A stretch of 64,000 nucleotides of DNA from SIG440 sp045645805 (GCA_045645805.1 JAZRJL010000083.1:13979-77978), one strand, 5' to 3'. Counted from the stretch's first letter, positions 8,483-17,459 are shown. Program-made: numbers and translations. Notes: a model not told the origin generated them from the sequence alone.

Positions 8483-9685
8483 ATTTAAAAATTCTGCTAT
8501 TTCCTGTGCAGCCAGCGTTGCACCCCTGACAGCCTCTGACAAAGTGTTGCCGCTGCTGCCTACTTCAATTATCATACTCCCCAAAGTGGTATGTCCGTTA
8601 AACCGCTCCTGCCGAAGATTTACACCCCGCATCAGGCTTGGATATCTTTCCGATATTTTACTTTGCAGCTTTAAGGCAAGCTTCATATTCTCACGCCAGT
8701 TGGGATGGTCAAGGCCTCCGCCGTTTGTACCGACAACAAGCATCAGCTGTGCCGTATCCTTGCCGTCAATTTTTGTGACAAACTTTGCCTTGCTTCCGTT
8801 TTCGTACACAAAGGCATCCCGATGAAGGTCAAGCACCACACGGATTGACGGATACTTTGCCTTGTATTTTTCAACCGTTTTTAAGGAATTTGCATACGAG
8901 CCATTAAAGTTGGGATGGTCGTGAAGGGTCTTGTCGTGAATTGTTTCAATCCCTGCATCGTCAAAGACTTTTTTTACTGCCTCACCCACCGAAAGCATAT
9001 TCTTTGACGAATCAAGGCTACGGTCACTTTTATCCGCTGAATATGTACTTGCCCCCTCGGGCGTATAGCTTTCGGTTGCGTGGGTGTGGACAAGCAATAC
9101 CTTTGGTCCACTGCCCTGCATATTGAATTTAAGGGGTGCGGACAGCATTTCGTCAATGTTTATTCCAAAATCCGTTTCGTTTCGGATAAGAATTTTATTT
9201 TTTGATTTCCCCAAAGCCTTTTGCTGACCCGAATCAATTGCAGTTATGGGGTACTGACCGCCGTCCAAAGTTTCAGGCTCGGGGCTGCCCTCGCCCTTGT
9301 CGGCATTTTGGGGATTGAATACCGCTTCTATCCCTTGATTTGCCGAAACCGCAAGAAAGCTGCGGCTTACCTGTCGGACAAGGGGAATATGCCCAAATAC
9401 AAGGGTTCTTGGGTCAAACGGGTCAAAGGTAAGGACAAAAGAAACAGCCTTTTTCACCGCTGCGACTGCTTTATGAAATACATCCTTGGCATATGCCCCG
9501 CCAATGACAGGCATACTTTCTGAAACGGCATTCTCTGCAAGGATAAGTGCATCTGCGTGAAGATTTGCATCTGCAAGATTTATGTTAATAATACAAATTG
9601 CGGCGACTACCGCTGCGGTAATTGCTGCCGTAATTCTTCTTATAAGTTTTTTTCCGTCAATTACAACCGCTGTGTATTTTTTCAT
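8471..9685 (-). CDS. spoIIP: Stage II sporulation protein P
   Basis: A 404-residue peptidoglycan hydrolase of the SpoIIDMP engulfment machine, anchored in the mother-cell membrane. A single N-terminal membrane segment (about 17-38) is followed by a Pro/Glu-rich linker (about 130-145) and the amidase/endopeptidase domain with HTHATESY (H200-S206) and DLHRDA (286-291), the metal-binding residues of the family. Its presence argues that the organism forms endospores. The usual clostridial neighbour gpr is not next to it. Confidence 0.93.
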   Translation of the reverse strand: MKKYTAVVIDGKKLIRRITAAITAAVVAAICIININLADANLHADALILAENAVSESMPVIGGAYAKDVFHKAVAAVKKAVSFVLTFDPFDPRTLVFGHIPLVRQVSRSFLAVSANQGIEAVFNPQNADKGEGSPEPETLDGGQYPITAIDSGQQKALGKSKNKILIRNETDFGINIDEMLSAPLKFNMQGSGPKVLLVHTHATESYTPEGASTYSADKSDRSLDSSKNMLSVGEAVKKVFDDAGIETIHDKTLHDHPNFNGSYANSLKTVEKYKAKYPSIRVVLDLHRDAFVYENGSKAKFVTKIDGKDTAQLMLVVGTNGGGLDHPNWRENMKLALKLQSKISERYPSLMRGVNLRQERFNGHTTLGSMIIEVGSSGNTLSEAVRGATLAAQEIAEFLNNGM

Positions 9686-9762
9686 TTTGCTTTGTCCTTC
9701 CTGTGTAAAATAGTCTTCTGAATATTATATTTGAAAAAAGTCTCATTTATTACACAGGACAC

Positions 9763-9800
9763 AAAAATATCGGGGGAACATCAGTTGCCCCGATATTTTT
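9763..9800 (-). terminator. Terminator of the sugar-isomerase gene
   Basis: AAAAATATCGGGG/CCCCGATATTTTT, which on the minus strand directly follows the stop codon and ends in a T-run. Confidence 0.8.
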
Positions 9801-10582
9801 TATATGTTTTCTATCATTTCTCTAAGACGTCTAGCCGCATCACCTGCACGTCTATAATATTCTTCGTCGGTAATTTCGTCATATAAGCTATTATTTGATC
9901 TGAAAACCTCAAGCATCAAAACATTGTTGTAATTCGCATCAACCAGTTGCTTTGCAACACGGTCAAAATCAATCCTGCCGTCAAAGGGCAAAAGGTGCAA
10001 ATCCTTGTCATATTCGCACATATTATCGTGGATATGCACAGTTTTAAGTCTGTCACCAAACAGCGGCATATACTGTCGATTTGGTGTAAAACAGCCCTCA
10101 TGACCCGTATCCCAGCAAAATCCTGCGTCATCAAAAACTTCAAGTGCATATGAAAGGTTGCTTAATACCCGCTGATTTTCATAGGCAATCGTAACACCTT
10201 TGCAAGCGGCATATTCCATAAGCTTTTTATATCTTTCGTTGCCAATGTCGCTTATAAGCGGCGGCGGAAGCTTTGAGGAAAGATGCACAACAAGCACAGG
10301 AATATTATACTTTTCACACTTTCTTACCCCGTCAATAAGACTTTCAAACATTTTGTCGCCATCTTCGCCTGTCTGCCAAATTAAATTTATTTTTGAAAAC
10401 GGTGCGTGAAGTGTGGCAAAGGAAATCCCTGCATTTTTAAGAATCTCAACAGCTTCGTCATTCACCAATGGAGAATCCGACATATCAAAGGTTTTCGTAA
10501 AACCATTTTTTTGCATAAGCTCTGCCTGACGGCTGATTGATATTTCGTTTGCATAGCAGTTTAAGTTAATTCCAATTTCCAT
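9800..10582 (-). CDS. Sugar phosphate isomerase/epimerase family protein (xylose-isomerase-like TIM barrel)
   Basis: A 260-residue AP-endonuclease-2/xylose-isomerase fold protein. Conserved metal-binding positions appear in ATLHAPFSK, LVVHLSSKLP, TIAYENQRVL, WDTGHEG and VHIHDNM. Such enzymes isomerise or epimerise keto sugars or cleave cyclitols; the substrate cannot be told. The ATG at 10582 (MEIGINLNCYA) has AAGGAGGAAG just upstream; the longer frame to 10741 overlaps the upstream traX-like gene and is discarded. It lies 14 bases after that gene, suggesting one transcript. Confidence 0.8.
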   Translation of the reverse strand: MEIGINLNCYANEISISRQAELMQKNGFTKTFDMSDSPLVNDEAVEILKNAGISFATLHAPFSKINLIWQTGEDGDKMFESLIDGVRKCEKYNIPVLVVHLSSKLPPPLISDIGNERYKKLMEYAACKGVTIAYENQRVLSNLSYALEVFDDAGFCWDTGHEGCFTPNRQYMPLFGDRLKTVHIHDNMCEYDKDLHLLPFDGRIDFDRVAKQLVDANYNNVLMLEVFRSNNSLYDEITDEEYYRRAGDAARRLREMIENI

Positions 10583-10596
10583 AATCTTCCTCCTTG

Positions 10597-11310
10597 TTAA
10601 AATGTTCCCCAAACCATTCCAATCAGGTAAATCACTGTCATATGCAAGGGATAATAAATATAAAAGAAGCTTTTCATCTTTATTTTGCCCCGTTTTTGAT
10701 TGTAAAGTGCAATCAAGGGCAGGGCAAACAGAGAATACCATTGAACTCCGCCCTGAATACCTGACAAAAATACCAGTCCCAGAAACAGCATAAAAAGCTT
10801 GTCCCGTTTGGTTTTGACACCGTATACCAATGCAGGAAGCATCACCCCTGCAAAGCCGTAATCAACCGAAAAGCCACGGATTATTTTGGGAAGAGTTTCG
10901 GTTATAATTAACGCACAGACAAGTGCAAAAAGCAAAACCGACATTCCAGGATGGTTTTTTTGAGTTCTTGCACAGTCCATCACATATATAAACGCAACCG
11001 AAAGAGAAAACGTGACAAAAATCCCCATATATAAGGATTTTGAAAGAACAAAGTACACTGTCTGATACAAAACCGCAACAAGGCACAAGGTGCCAAGGTA
11101 TTTTCTGCGGTTTTTGGTATATGCACAGCCCTCGGCAATCATATACGCAAATATAGGAAAGGCAAGCCTGCCTATTATCCGCAAAATCTCATATTCGGGC
11201 AAAAGATATGCCCCGATATGGTCAATTGTCATTGTAATTATGCCAATAATTTTAAGCTGATTGTTTGAAAAAACACCATTTTCAAACAGCTGTTTTATCC
11301 TTTGCAGCAT
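10597..11310 (-). CDS. TraX family membrane protein
   Basis: A 237-residue, roughly eight-helix membrane protein of the TraX family. The N-terminal signature KIIGIITMTIDHIGAYLL and RIIGRLAFPIFAYMIAEG are the family hallmarks. TraX acetylates F-pilin in conjugative plasmids, but chromosomal homologues in Firmicutes have no conjugation context and are presumed acyltransferases. No conjugation genes are nearby. The start at 11310 has AAGGAAGA upstream; the frame could extend to 11385, into the flavodoxin gene. Confidence 0.8.
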   Translation of the reverse strand: MLQRIKQLFENGVFSNNQLKIIGIITMTIDHIGAYLLPEYEILRIIGRLAFPIFAYMIAEGCAYTKNRRKYLGTLCLVAVLYQTVYFVLSKSLYMGIFVTFSLSVAFIYVMDCARTQKNHPGMSVLLFALVCALIITETLPKIIRGFSVDYGFAGVMLPALVYGVKTKRDKLFMLFLGLVFLSGIQGGVQWYSLFALPLIALYNQKRGKIKMKSFFYIYYPLHMTVIYLIGMVWGTF

Positions 11311-11323
11311 TTTTAATCTTCCT

Positions 11324-11848
11324 TTATCCCGCAAATTCCAAAAGCTCTGAAATTGCATTTTTGTCGGTAAAATCACCGTCGGCATCGCAAAGCTCTACCA
11401 AAAGCTTTTCCATCTCGGTTGGGTTTTCCTTGCCCGACATTATCTTTTTAAGGGTCTTGATTGCCGCACGGTGAGGAAAGCTAAGCTCGTCTAAAATCAT
11501 TTTCCCCATAAAATTGAAAACTCTTACATTTTCAGGAACACCGCTTTTGAAATTTTTTTCAATAACATATGTATCATAGTACTCGCGGCAGTCCAGAGGG
11601 GTAATTCCTGTTGAAAACACCGCAATCTTTTTGCCGCCAAGCCTTTCTATATTTTTTGTAATCAGGCTTACACCGTTTATAACCTCGGCATAAAGACCGC
11701 CGCCATAAACTATGGTATCGTATTTTTCAAGGTCGTCCGCCTTAACAGTTTTTGCTTCAACAGCCTCACAGCCAAGTGCGGCAGCAATCCAGTCTGCATA
11801 ATCCTTTGTTGAGCCGTAACGGCTTTTGTAAATTACGATTTTTGACAT
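11324..11848 (-). CDS. Flavodoxin domain-containing protein
   Basis: A 174-residue flavodoxin fold. The N-terminal FMN-phosphate loop is YKSRYGSTKDYADWI (about residues 6-20), followed by TIVYGGGLYAEVING and VFSTGITPLD. It resembles the protoporphyrinogen oxidase (HemG)-like flavodoxins found in anaerobes; its partner is unknown. AAGGTGAT lies 6 bases before the ATG at 11848, which makes the GTG at 11857 unlikely. The traX-like gene follows after 13 bases. Confidence 0.8.
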   Translation of the reverse strand: MSKIVIYKSRYGSTKDYADWIAAALGCEAVEAKTVKADDLEKYDTIVYGGGLYAEVINGVSLITKNIERLGGKKIAVFSTGITPLDCREYYDTYVIEKNFKSGVPENVRVFNFMGKMILDELSFPHRAAIKTLKKIMSGKENPTEMEKLLVELCDADGDFTDKNAISELLEFAG

Positions 11849-11897
11849 ATATATCACCTTTTTGTTTTTGTATATATATAGTACGATATTTAAACTT

Positions 11898-13223
11898 TTA
11901 TTCCCGACGAAGCTTTGCGACAGTTTCTATATGGTGCGTTCGCGGGAACAAATCTACCGCAGCAACTTCTTCCGTTTTGTAACCAAGCCCCGCTAAAATC
12001 TTCAAATCCCTCGCCAAAGTTGACGGCTTGCACGAAACATAGACAATCCGCTTTGGCTTTGCCTTTGCAACGGTTTTAAGCAGGCTCTCCTCACAACCTT
12101 TGCGTGGCGGGTCAAGAATTATTACATCAGGTCTTTCGCCTTTCAGCTTTGGTGCAATCTCTTCGGCAGTGCCGCAGAAATACTCGGCATTTTCAATTCC
12201 GTTAAGCTTTGCATTTTCCTTTGCGTTTTCAATTGCCTGAGGTACAACCTCAATGCCTACAATCTTTTTTGCTCCACTTGCCATAAACTGACCAATCGTT
12301 CCAATTCCGCAATACAAGTCCCATACAACCTCGCAGCCTGAAAGGCTTGCAAACTCCCTTGCCTTGCCGTAAAGAACCTCGGTCTGTTTTTTATTAACCT
12401 GATAAAAGGACTGGGGCGAAATTCTGAATTTGCAATCACCGATGCCGTCGATTATAAAGTCCTTGCCCCAAAGTGTGCGATATCTCTTTCCAAGCACCAC
12501 ATTGGTGCGTTTGTCGTTGAAGTTCTGTAAAACCCCTGTAAGTCCCTCAACATTTTCACGCAAAGCCGCAACAAGCTCGTCACTATGGGGCAGCCTTTCA
12601 CAATTTGTCACAATGCACACCATTTTGCCGCTTTCACCGCACCGTGTGTAAATATGACGTATGCAGCCCTTGCCTGTTTCTTCGTCATAAGGCTCAATAT
12701 CAAACTCATCCATCCATTCCCTTACGCATTTTATCACGTCGGGATTTGAGCTGTCCTGAATTATACAGCCGTCAATATCAATAATTCTGTGAGAATGCTG
12801 TGCGTAAATACCAATCCCGTCAACCCCTACGGGGAACTGCCCCTTGTTGCGATAGCCACGGACATACTCAGCACCCAAAACAGGGGGGACGGTAATGTCA
12901 AGACCGCCGATTCGTCTTAAGCAATCCTCAACCTTTTTACGCTTGAACTCAAGCTCGGTTTCATATTCCACATTCCAAAACCGACAGCCGCCGCATTTGT
13001 AAAAGTAGGGACATTCCGACTTGATGCGGTCAGGTCGTGGCTTTAAAACCTCCATCAGCTTGCCCACGGCATAATTTTTAAGCACCTTTATAATAATGAC
13101 CCTAACAGTTTCACCCACAAGGGCATAGGGAACAAACACCGCTATTCCCTCAGCCCTGCCTACGCCGTCACCCTCGTCGGTTGTGCCTGTTATTTCAATT
13201 TCGTAAATATCGTTTTTGTTCAT
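11898..13223 (-). CDS. rlmD: 23S rRNA (uracil-C5)-methyltransferase, RlmD family
   Basis: A SAM-dependent RNA m5U methyltransferase, 441 residues. An N-terminal TRAM domain (1-60), a [4Fe-4S] cluster site (C71, C77, C80 and a later cysteine in IDGCIIQ), then the methyltransferase domain with LYCGIGTIG and IILDPPRKGCEESLL, and the catalytic cysteine in YVSCKPSTLARDL. The last codon overlaps nothing, but its start abuts the QueG-like stop at 13223, so both are probably translated from one message (recR-queG-rlmD). Confidence 0.92.
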   Translation of the reverse strand: MNKNDIYEIEITGTTDEGDGVGRAEGIAVFVPYALVGETVRVIIIKVLKNYAVGKLMEVLKPRPDRIKSECPYFYKCGGCRFWNVEYETELEFKRKKVEDCLRRIGGLDITVPPVLGAEYVRGYRNKGQFPVGVDGIGIYAQHSHRIIDIDGCIIQDSSNPDVIKCVREWMDEFDIEPYDEETGKGCIRHIYTRCGESGKMVCIVTNCERLPHSDELVAALRENVEGLTGVLQNFNDKRTNVVLGKRYRTLWGKDFIIDGIGDCKFRISPQSFYQVNKKQTEVLYGKAREFASLSGCEVVWDLYCGIGTIGQFMASGAKKIVGIEVVPQAIENAKENAKLNGIENAEYFCGTAEEIAPKLKGERPDVIILDPPRKGCEESLLKTVAKAKPKRIVYVSCKPSTLARDLKILAGLGYKTEEVAAVDLFPRTHHIETVAKLRRE

Positions 13224-13990
13224 TATAAGTGCCTTTCTTCCAATATCTCCAAATTCCTCAAAATCACGTTTTTGCCCCGCCAGCTGAATGCATACTTGCC
13301 GTACTTTTCTTTAAATTCTCTATTTGAAAGTCCCTCAACATCATCTTTTGAAAGATTTGTAATTCTCTCACTTAAAAATTGTGGTATCGCATTTGTTTCA
13401 AGGCACGCATTATGGGGACAAACCCTTTGACAAACATCACAGCCCCAGCAAAGTCCGTTTTTGACAATCAGTGCCTTTTCTGTCTCGTCAAGCTCGCCAC
13501 GTTTTTGGGTTATGGCAGAAAGGCATTTGCTTTCATCCACTCTGCCGCCTTTGATTGCACCATTGGGGCATTCTCTTTCGCATCGTCCGCATGAGATACA
13601 TTCAGTCTCCATTGGTAAATCAGGCTCAATATCAAGATTATGGACTATCTGACCAATGAAAAAGTATGAGCCATACCTTGGTGAAATTAACATTCCGTTC
13701 ATACCAAAAAAGCCAAGACCTGCCTCATATGCCGCCTTGCGGTCGTCAAGAGTTCCCTTGTCCACGTGAACAAGTGTCTCGGTCGCACCCTTCGACAAAA
13801 GCACCTCTGAAAGCTTTTTCAAAAGGCTTTCGGCAACTGTGTGATAGTCAATCCCCCGTGCATACAACGAAAGGTTGCCCCTCTCCCCTTTGACGAAGTA
13901 GGGAAAAAGTGCAACCACTGCATTCCTTGAAAAGCCGATTTCAGGGATACCAATTTCCCTTGCCGCAGCCGTGATTTTAGCCTTTATCAT
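13223..13990 (-). CDS. Short QueG-like 4Fe-4S protein (epoxyqueuosine reductase family)
   Basis: A 255-residue iron-sulfur protein related to QueG, which reduces epoxyqueuosine to queuosine in tRNA with cobalamin. The DUF1730-like half shows TLVHVDKGTLDDRKAAYEAG (aspartate of the QueG active site) followed by LGFFGMNGMLISP. Two ferredoxin motifs follow (CISCGRCERECP and CWGCDVCQRVCP). It is about 100 residues shorter than true QueG, lacks the C-terminal HEAT-like repeats, and has Met where QueG has the conserved GKN lysine, so the substrate is uncertain. It overlaps recR by 4 bases (ATGA). Confidence 0.75.
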   Translation of the reverse strand: MIKAKITAAAREIGIPEIGFSRNAVVALFPYFVKGERGNLSLYARGIDYHTVAESLLKKLSEVLLSKGATETLVHVDKGTLDDRKAAYEAGLGFFGMNGMLISPRYGSYFFIGQIVHNLDIEPDLPMETECISCGRCERECPNGAIKGGRVDESKCLSAITQKRGELDETEKALIVKNGLCWGCDVCQRVCPHNACLETNAIPQFLSERITNLSKDDVEGLSNREFKEKYGKYAFSWRGKNVILRNLEILEERHL

Positions 13991-14586
13991 AATTCAACAC
14001 GCCCCTGAAGAGCCTTTGCAAGGGTTACCTCGTCGGCAAATTCAAGCTCGCCGCCCACAGGCACACCATGGGCAATACGTGTGGTTTTTATCCCAAACGG
14101 CTTTAACAGTTTTGAGATATACATTGCCGTAGTTTCACCCTCTAAATTGGGGTTAGTCGCCATAATAACCTCACGAACCTCGCCACCGGCAATCCGTGAC
14201 ATAAGCTCTTTGATACGGATGTCGTCAGGACCTACATTATCCATAGGCGAAATTGCACCGTGAAGAATGTGGTAAACGCCCTTGAACTCGTTGGTTTTTT
14301 CCATCTGAATAGCGTCCTTGGGACTTTCAACCACGCAAATCAAGCCCTTGTCTCTGGACGGATTTGCACAAATACTGCAGGTGTCACTGTCCGAGAAGTT
14401 CTGACAGATTTTGCAGTAGGTTATCTTTTTTTTCGCTTCAATAATTGCATCGGCAAACCGAAATGCTTTTTCCTCGGGCTGATTAAGAACATGATAAGCG
14501 AGCCTTTGAGCGGTTTTGCTGCCAATACCCGGAAGCTTGCGGAATTCATCTATTAAATTTTGAAGCGGTGAAACGTAATAATCCAT
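13987..14586 (-). CDS. recR: Recombination mediator protein RecR
   Basis: A 199-residue RecFOR pathway protein that loads RecA at gaps. A helix-hairpin-helix (LPGIGSKTAQRLAYH), a C4 zinc finger (CKICQNFSDSDTCSIC), a Toprim domain (ICVVESPKD) and the C-terminal ATNPNLEGE/Walker-B-like segment are in the usual order and length. The normal upstream partners dnaX and ybaB are absent; a family A repeat and a secreted-protein gene occupy that position. It is translationally coupled to the QueG-like gene. Confidence 0.97.
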   Translation of the reverse strand: MDYYVSPLQNLIDEFRKLPGIGSKTAQRLAYHVLNQPEEKAFRFADAIIEAKKKITYCKICQNFSDSDTCSICANPSRDKGLICVVESPKDAIQMEKTNEFKGVYHILHGAISPMDNVGPDDIRIKELMSRIAGGEVREVIMATNPNLEGETTAMYISKLLKPFGIKTTRIAHGVPVGGELEFADEVTLAKALQGRVEL

Positions 14587-14670
14587 TTTCTTCCGGTTTC
14601 CTTTCTAAAACATAAAGGGTCTGTGGCAAATGAGTGCCACAGGCCTTTGTTCTTTTTTACATCCATCTTT

Positions 14671-14905
14671 GGGGATAGGAAAAAAAGATTCAGAATGGAC
14701 AAACTGAGCCAAAGCTTTGCTTTGGGTTACCCGAAGTCGTACTTTGGTACTACGAGTGGCGAAGTTTGTTTATAGCAAAAAGATCTCCATTTAAAAATCG
14801 AATATAATGAGATTTTTTTCATAATTTATTGCTTAATGTCTGTTTAACAATTGCGACGCCTCGTTTTATCCGTCTTTTTGCGGTCTGGACTTTTTTTACA
14901 TCCCC
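14671..14905 (-). repeat. Family A three-way-junction element, copy A1
   Basis: The outer stem pairs GGGGATAGGAAAAAAAG (14671-14687) with CTTTTTTTACATCCCC (right end). Arm P3 is at 14700-14769, with conserved CCCGAAG...CGAGTGG and a CGTAC/GTAC tip; arm P2 opens with AGCAAAAAGA and closes with TTTTTGCGG. The right end is 2 bases from the stop codon of the stalk-domain gene (14908). Together with flanking TTTTTACATCC at 14654 it fills the recR gap; 14587-14653 shows nothing else. Confidence 0.75.
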
Positions 14906-14907
14906 AT

Positions 14908-15357
14908 CTATTTTGTAAGTGTTACTGTCTCTGTTGCTCCATCCCATCCAACTGTATATCCCATTGCCTCGGCAATAAAACGCAGCGGAACATAGGTTCT
15001 GCCCTCTTTGTAGTTGAGAAATGGTGTTACATCCATGGGGTCAAGGTCCTTTTTGTTGCCGTTTGCATCGAAGTAGAAAAGTCTTTCGTTGCCAACCTGC
15101 ATAAAGAAACTTTCGCCTGCTTCGTTACGACCCATAACCGACTGGCTGTCGTTTTCCCAGTTTACCTGAAAACCAAAATATTCAAGCAAAAATCTGATAG
15201 GAACAAATGTACGGTTGTTCTTTTCAACAATGCTTCCTAACCCCTCGGCAATTGTAGCCTTTTCGCCGTTGATAATGATTTCAGTATTTCCTGCAAAAGC
15301 AGTGATTGCCGAAAGTGCAAGTACAAGAGCAAGTACAAGTGAAACAAATTTTTTCAT
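14908..15357 (-). CDS. Secreted stalk-domain protein (copper amine oxidase N-terminal-like domain)
   Basis: A 149-residue exported protein. The signal peptide (about 1-22, ending ITAFA) is followed by two half-repeats typical of the PF07833 domain: NRTFVPIRFLLEYFGFQVNW and EGRTYVPLRFIAEAMGYTVGW. These domains act as extracellular binding or stalk modules in Clostridia and have nothing to do with amine oxidation. The ATG at 15357 follows GAGAGGG by 9 bases. The whole protein is a single such domain. Confidence 0.85.
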   Translation of the reverse strand: MKKFVSLVLALVLALSAITAFAGNTEIIINGEKATIAEGLGSIVEKNNRTFVPIRFLLEYFGFQVNWENDSQSVMGRNEAGESFFMQVGNERLFYFDANGNKKDLDPMDVTPFLNYKEGRTYVPLRFIAEAMGYTVGWDGATETVTLTK

Positions 15358-15412
15358 AATTATTTTCCCTCTCATATTGAATTTTCAATCAGGGCTATGC
15401 CCCAAGTTTTTT

Positions 15413-16591
15413 CTAAATAAGTGCTTTTAGCTCTGAAACCTTGTCAAGCTGTTCCCAGGGAAGGTTTAAATCCTCTCTGCCAAAATGACCATAAGCCGCT
15501 GTCTGCTTGTAGATAGGCTGTCTCAGCTTAAGGGTGTTTATAATTCCTGATGGGGTAAGGTCAAACACCTTTGCCACCATTTCAGAAAGCTTTTCTTCGC
15601 TGAAACGTCCTGTACCAAAGGTGTCAATGCGGACAGAAACAGGCTTTGCAACACCAATTGCATAAGCAAGCTGAACTTCACAGGTTTTTGCAAGACCAGC
15701 CGCAACAATATTCTTTGCAACATAACGTGCAGCATATGCGGCACTGCGGTCAACCTTGGTACAGTCCTTGCCTGAAAAAGCACCGCCGCCGTGACGTGCA
15801 TAGCCGCCATAAGTATCAACAATAATCTTTCTGCCGGTGTGACCTGAGTCTCCCTGAGGTCCGCCCACAACAAATCTGCCTGTTGGATTGATAAAGATTT
15901 TTGTATCCTCATCAATAAGCTCTGCCGGAACAGTTGCCTTAATAACCGCATTAAGTATATCTGCCCTGAGCTGACTCATTTCAACAGCAGCATCATGCTG
16001 GCTTGATACAACAATTGCATCAATGCGTTTAACCTTGCCGTTTTCGTCATATTCAACTGTAACCTGGGTCTTGCCGTCAGGTCTTAAATATGAAAGCTCA
16101 CCGCTTTTTCTGACCTCAGTCAGACGTCTTGCCATTTTGTGGGCAAGGTGAATTGCCATTGGCATATAGGTTTCGGTTTCGTCACAGGCAAAGCCAAACA
16201 TCATGCCCTGGTCGCCTGCACCGTGGCCGTGACCCTCTTCACCCTCTTTGAATTCAAGAGCGTTGTCAACACCCATTGCAATATCCCCTGACTGCTTGTC
16301 AAGAGCACAAATAACACCGCAGGTATCGCAGTCAAAACCATATTTTGCACGGTCATAGCCTACCTCGCGAACAGTCTGTCTCACAATATCCGAAACGTCA
16401 ATTGTCGCAGTTGTGCTGATTTCGCCCACAACAACCACAAGACCGGTTGTAACGGTAACCTCGCAGGCAACGCGAGCGTTGGGGTCTTGTTTTAAAATAG
16501 CATCAAGAATGGCATCTGAGATAAGATCCGAGATTTTATCGGGATGTCCCTCGGTAACCGATTCTGATGTAAATAACTTTTTGTAGCTCAT
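15413..16591 (-). CDS. metK: S-adenosylmethionine synthetase
   Basis: Forms SAM from methionine and ATP. The 392-residue product is full length, with the ATP-binding GHPDKISD near the N-terminus, GAGDQGMMFGFACDE and GGGAFSGKDCTKVDRS. It is monocistronic, with a perfect promoter (16654-16682), AGGAGG 8 bases before the ATG, and a short leader that folds into a hairpin directly upstream of the ribosome site. No classical SAM-I riboswitch fits in the short leader. Confidence 0.97.
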   Translation of the reverse strand: MSYKKLFTSESVTEGHPDKISDLISDAILDAILKQDPNARVACEVTVTTGLVVVVGEISTTATIDVSDIVRQTVREVGYDRAKYGFDCDTCGVICALDKQSGDIAMGVDNALEFKEGEEGHGHGAGDQGMMFGFACDETETYMPMAIHLAHKMARRLTEVRKSGELSYLRPDGKTQVTVEYDENGKVKRIDAIVVSSQHDAAVEMSQLRADILNAVIKATVPAELIDEDTKIFINPTGRFVVGGPQGDSGHTGRKIIVDTYGGYARHGGGAFSGKDCTKVDRSAAYAARYVAKNIVAAGLAKTCEVQLAYAIGVAKPVSVRIDTFGTGRFSEEKLSEMVAKVFDLTPSGIINTLKLRQPIYKQTAAYGHFGREDLNLPWEQLDKVSELKALI

Positions 16592-16608
16592 TGGTTAAAC
16601 CTCCTCAT

Positions 16609-16649
16609 ATGTATCTTTAAAGAACTTTTGGTTATGCACAAAGATACAT
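16609..16649 (-). promoter_or_regulatory. metK leader hairpin
   Basis: ATGTATCTTT (16609-16618) pairs with AAAGATACAT (16640-16649). In the minus-strand message the stem begins near the predicted +1 and its 3' arm ends only about 4 bases before AGGAGG, placing it to affect ribosome access. Confidence 0.55.
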
Positions 16650-16653
16650 TGTA

Positions 16654-16682
16654 ATTATACTATTTTTTTTAAAGGATGTCAA
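16654..16682 (-). promoter_or_regulatory. Sigma-A promoter of metK
   Basis: Minus-strand TTGACA (16677-16682), 17-base spacer, TATAAT (16654-16659): exact consensus. Confidence 0.9.
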
Positions 16683-16710
16683 CCGTTTGCCTGTCAATTA
16701 CAAGTTTTTA

Positions 16711-16739
16711 TTGACAAATTTCTGCAAAAGATGTAAAAT
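16711..16739 (+). promoter_or_regulatory. Sigma-A promoter of the ECF S-component gene
   Basis: TTGACA (16711-16716), 17-base spacer, TAAAAT (16734-16739), divergent from the metK promoter. Confidence 0.8.
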
Positions 16740-16779
16740 ATATGCTATATTAATATTTAGTTAAGGTCGTGATTACTCT

Positions 16780-17316
16780 ATGAAAAAAAGTATTAATACC
16801 AAGGATATGGTTATTACCGCATTGATGATTGCCTTTGGCATAATCATTCCGACTTTGTTTAAACCCCTGCAGGTTCAGTTGTCTCCTGCGTTTACGGCAA
16901 CCATTACTGCACATGTTCCCATCTTTATTTCAATGTGCCTCTCACCTGCGTCGGCTATATTCACTTCAATCGGCACAACCCTCGGCTTTTTGCTTTCAGG
17001 CATTCCCCTTGTGGTTGTTGCACGTGCCGCATCTCACATTGTTTTCGCACTTGTGGGTGCTTATATGGTGGTTAAGAAAAGAAACCTTGTCCTTGTGGGA
17101 ATTGTAACAGCCGTTCTTCATGCCGCATTTGAGGCTTTGATGGTTTATATCTTCTTTGCAATGGGCTGGACCCCGTCAGACAGTGGCTTGTTGCTTGCTT
17201 ATACCACGGGTGTTGGTACACTTATCCATCACACAATCGACTATGTAATTGCAGTTGTTCTTCTTAAGGCTCTTGCAAAAACCGGTGCAGTTAAGAATAT
17301 TCCCAAGGTTTTTTAA
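16780..17316 (+). CDS. ECF-transporter S component-like membrane protein
   Basis: A 178-residue protein with five or six hydrophobic segments and a basic N-terminus (KKSINTKDMVITALMIAFG) typical of substrate-binding S components of energy-coupling-factor vitamin transporters. The arrangement resembles niacin- or pantothenate-type subunits, but the ligand cannot be assigned. No EcfA/EcfT genes are in the window, as expected for group II systems that share one module. It has its own promoter and ends at a strong terminator. Confidence 0.65.
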   Translation: MKKSINTKDMVITALMIAFGIIIPTLFKPLQVQLSPAFTATITAHVPIFISMCLSPASAIFTSIGTTLGFLLSGIPLVVVARAASHIVFALVGAYMVVKKRNLVLVGIVTAVLHAAFEALMVYIFFAMGWTPSDSGLLLAYTTGVGTLIHHTIDYVIAVVLLKALAKTGAVKNIPKVF

Positions 17317-17344
17317 GATACAACATATTTGCAAAATTTTTATA

Positions 17345-17375
17345 ATCGGGCGGCTGATATCCGCCCGATTTTTTA
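17345..17375 (+). terminator. Terminator of the ECF S-component gene
   Basis: ATCGGGCGG/CCGCCCGAT stem with TTTTTTAT immediately after. Confidence 0.9.
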
Positions 17376-17384
17376 TACAACAAA

Positions 17385-17418
17385 ACACAAAAGCCACGGT
17401 TTACCGTGGCTTTTGTGT
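17385..17418 (-). terminator. Terminator of the eda-kdgK operon
   Basis: A perfect 15-base-pair palindrome (ACACAAAAGCCACGG and complement, 4-base loop) downstream of kdgK; it may work in both directions. Confidence 0.75.
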
Positions 17419-17459
17419 TAATGGATTTAGGTAACAATTAAAATTTGATACTTTTAAAT

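Noticed and set aside
10583..10741. N-terminal extension of the sugar isomerase
   Set aside because: It runs through the traX-like gene and lacks a ribosome site, while ATG 10582 has AAGGAGG.
10597..11310. Conjugative element suggested by the TraX family protein
   Set aside because: No relaxase, type IV secretion or integrase genes are nearby; chromosomal TraX-like proteins are common in Firmicutes.
16592..16660. SAM-I riboswitch upstream of metK
   Set aside because: The leader from the mapped promoter is only about 55 bases and lacks the four-helix junction; only a single hairpin is present.
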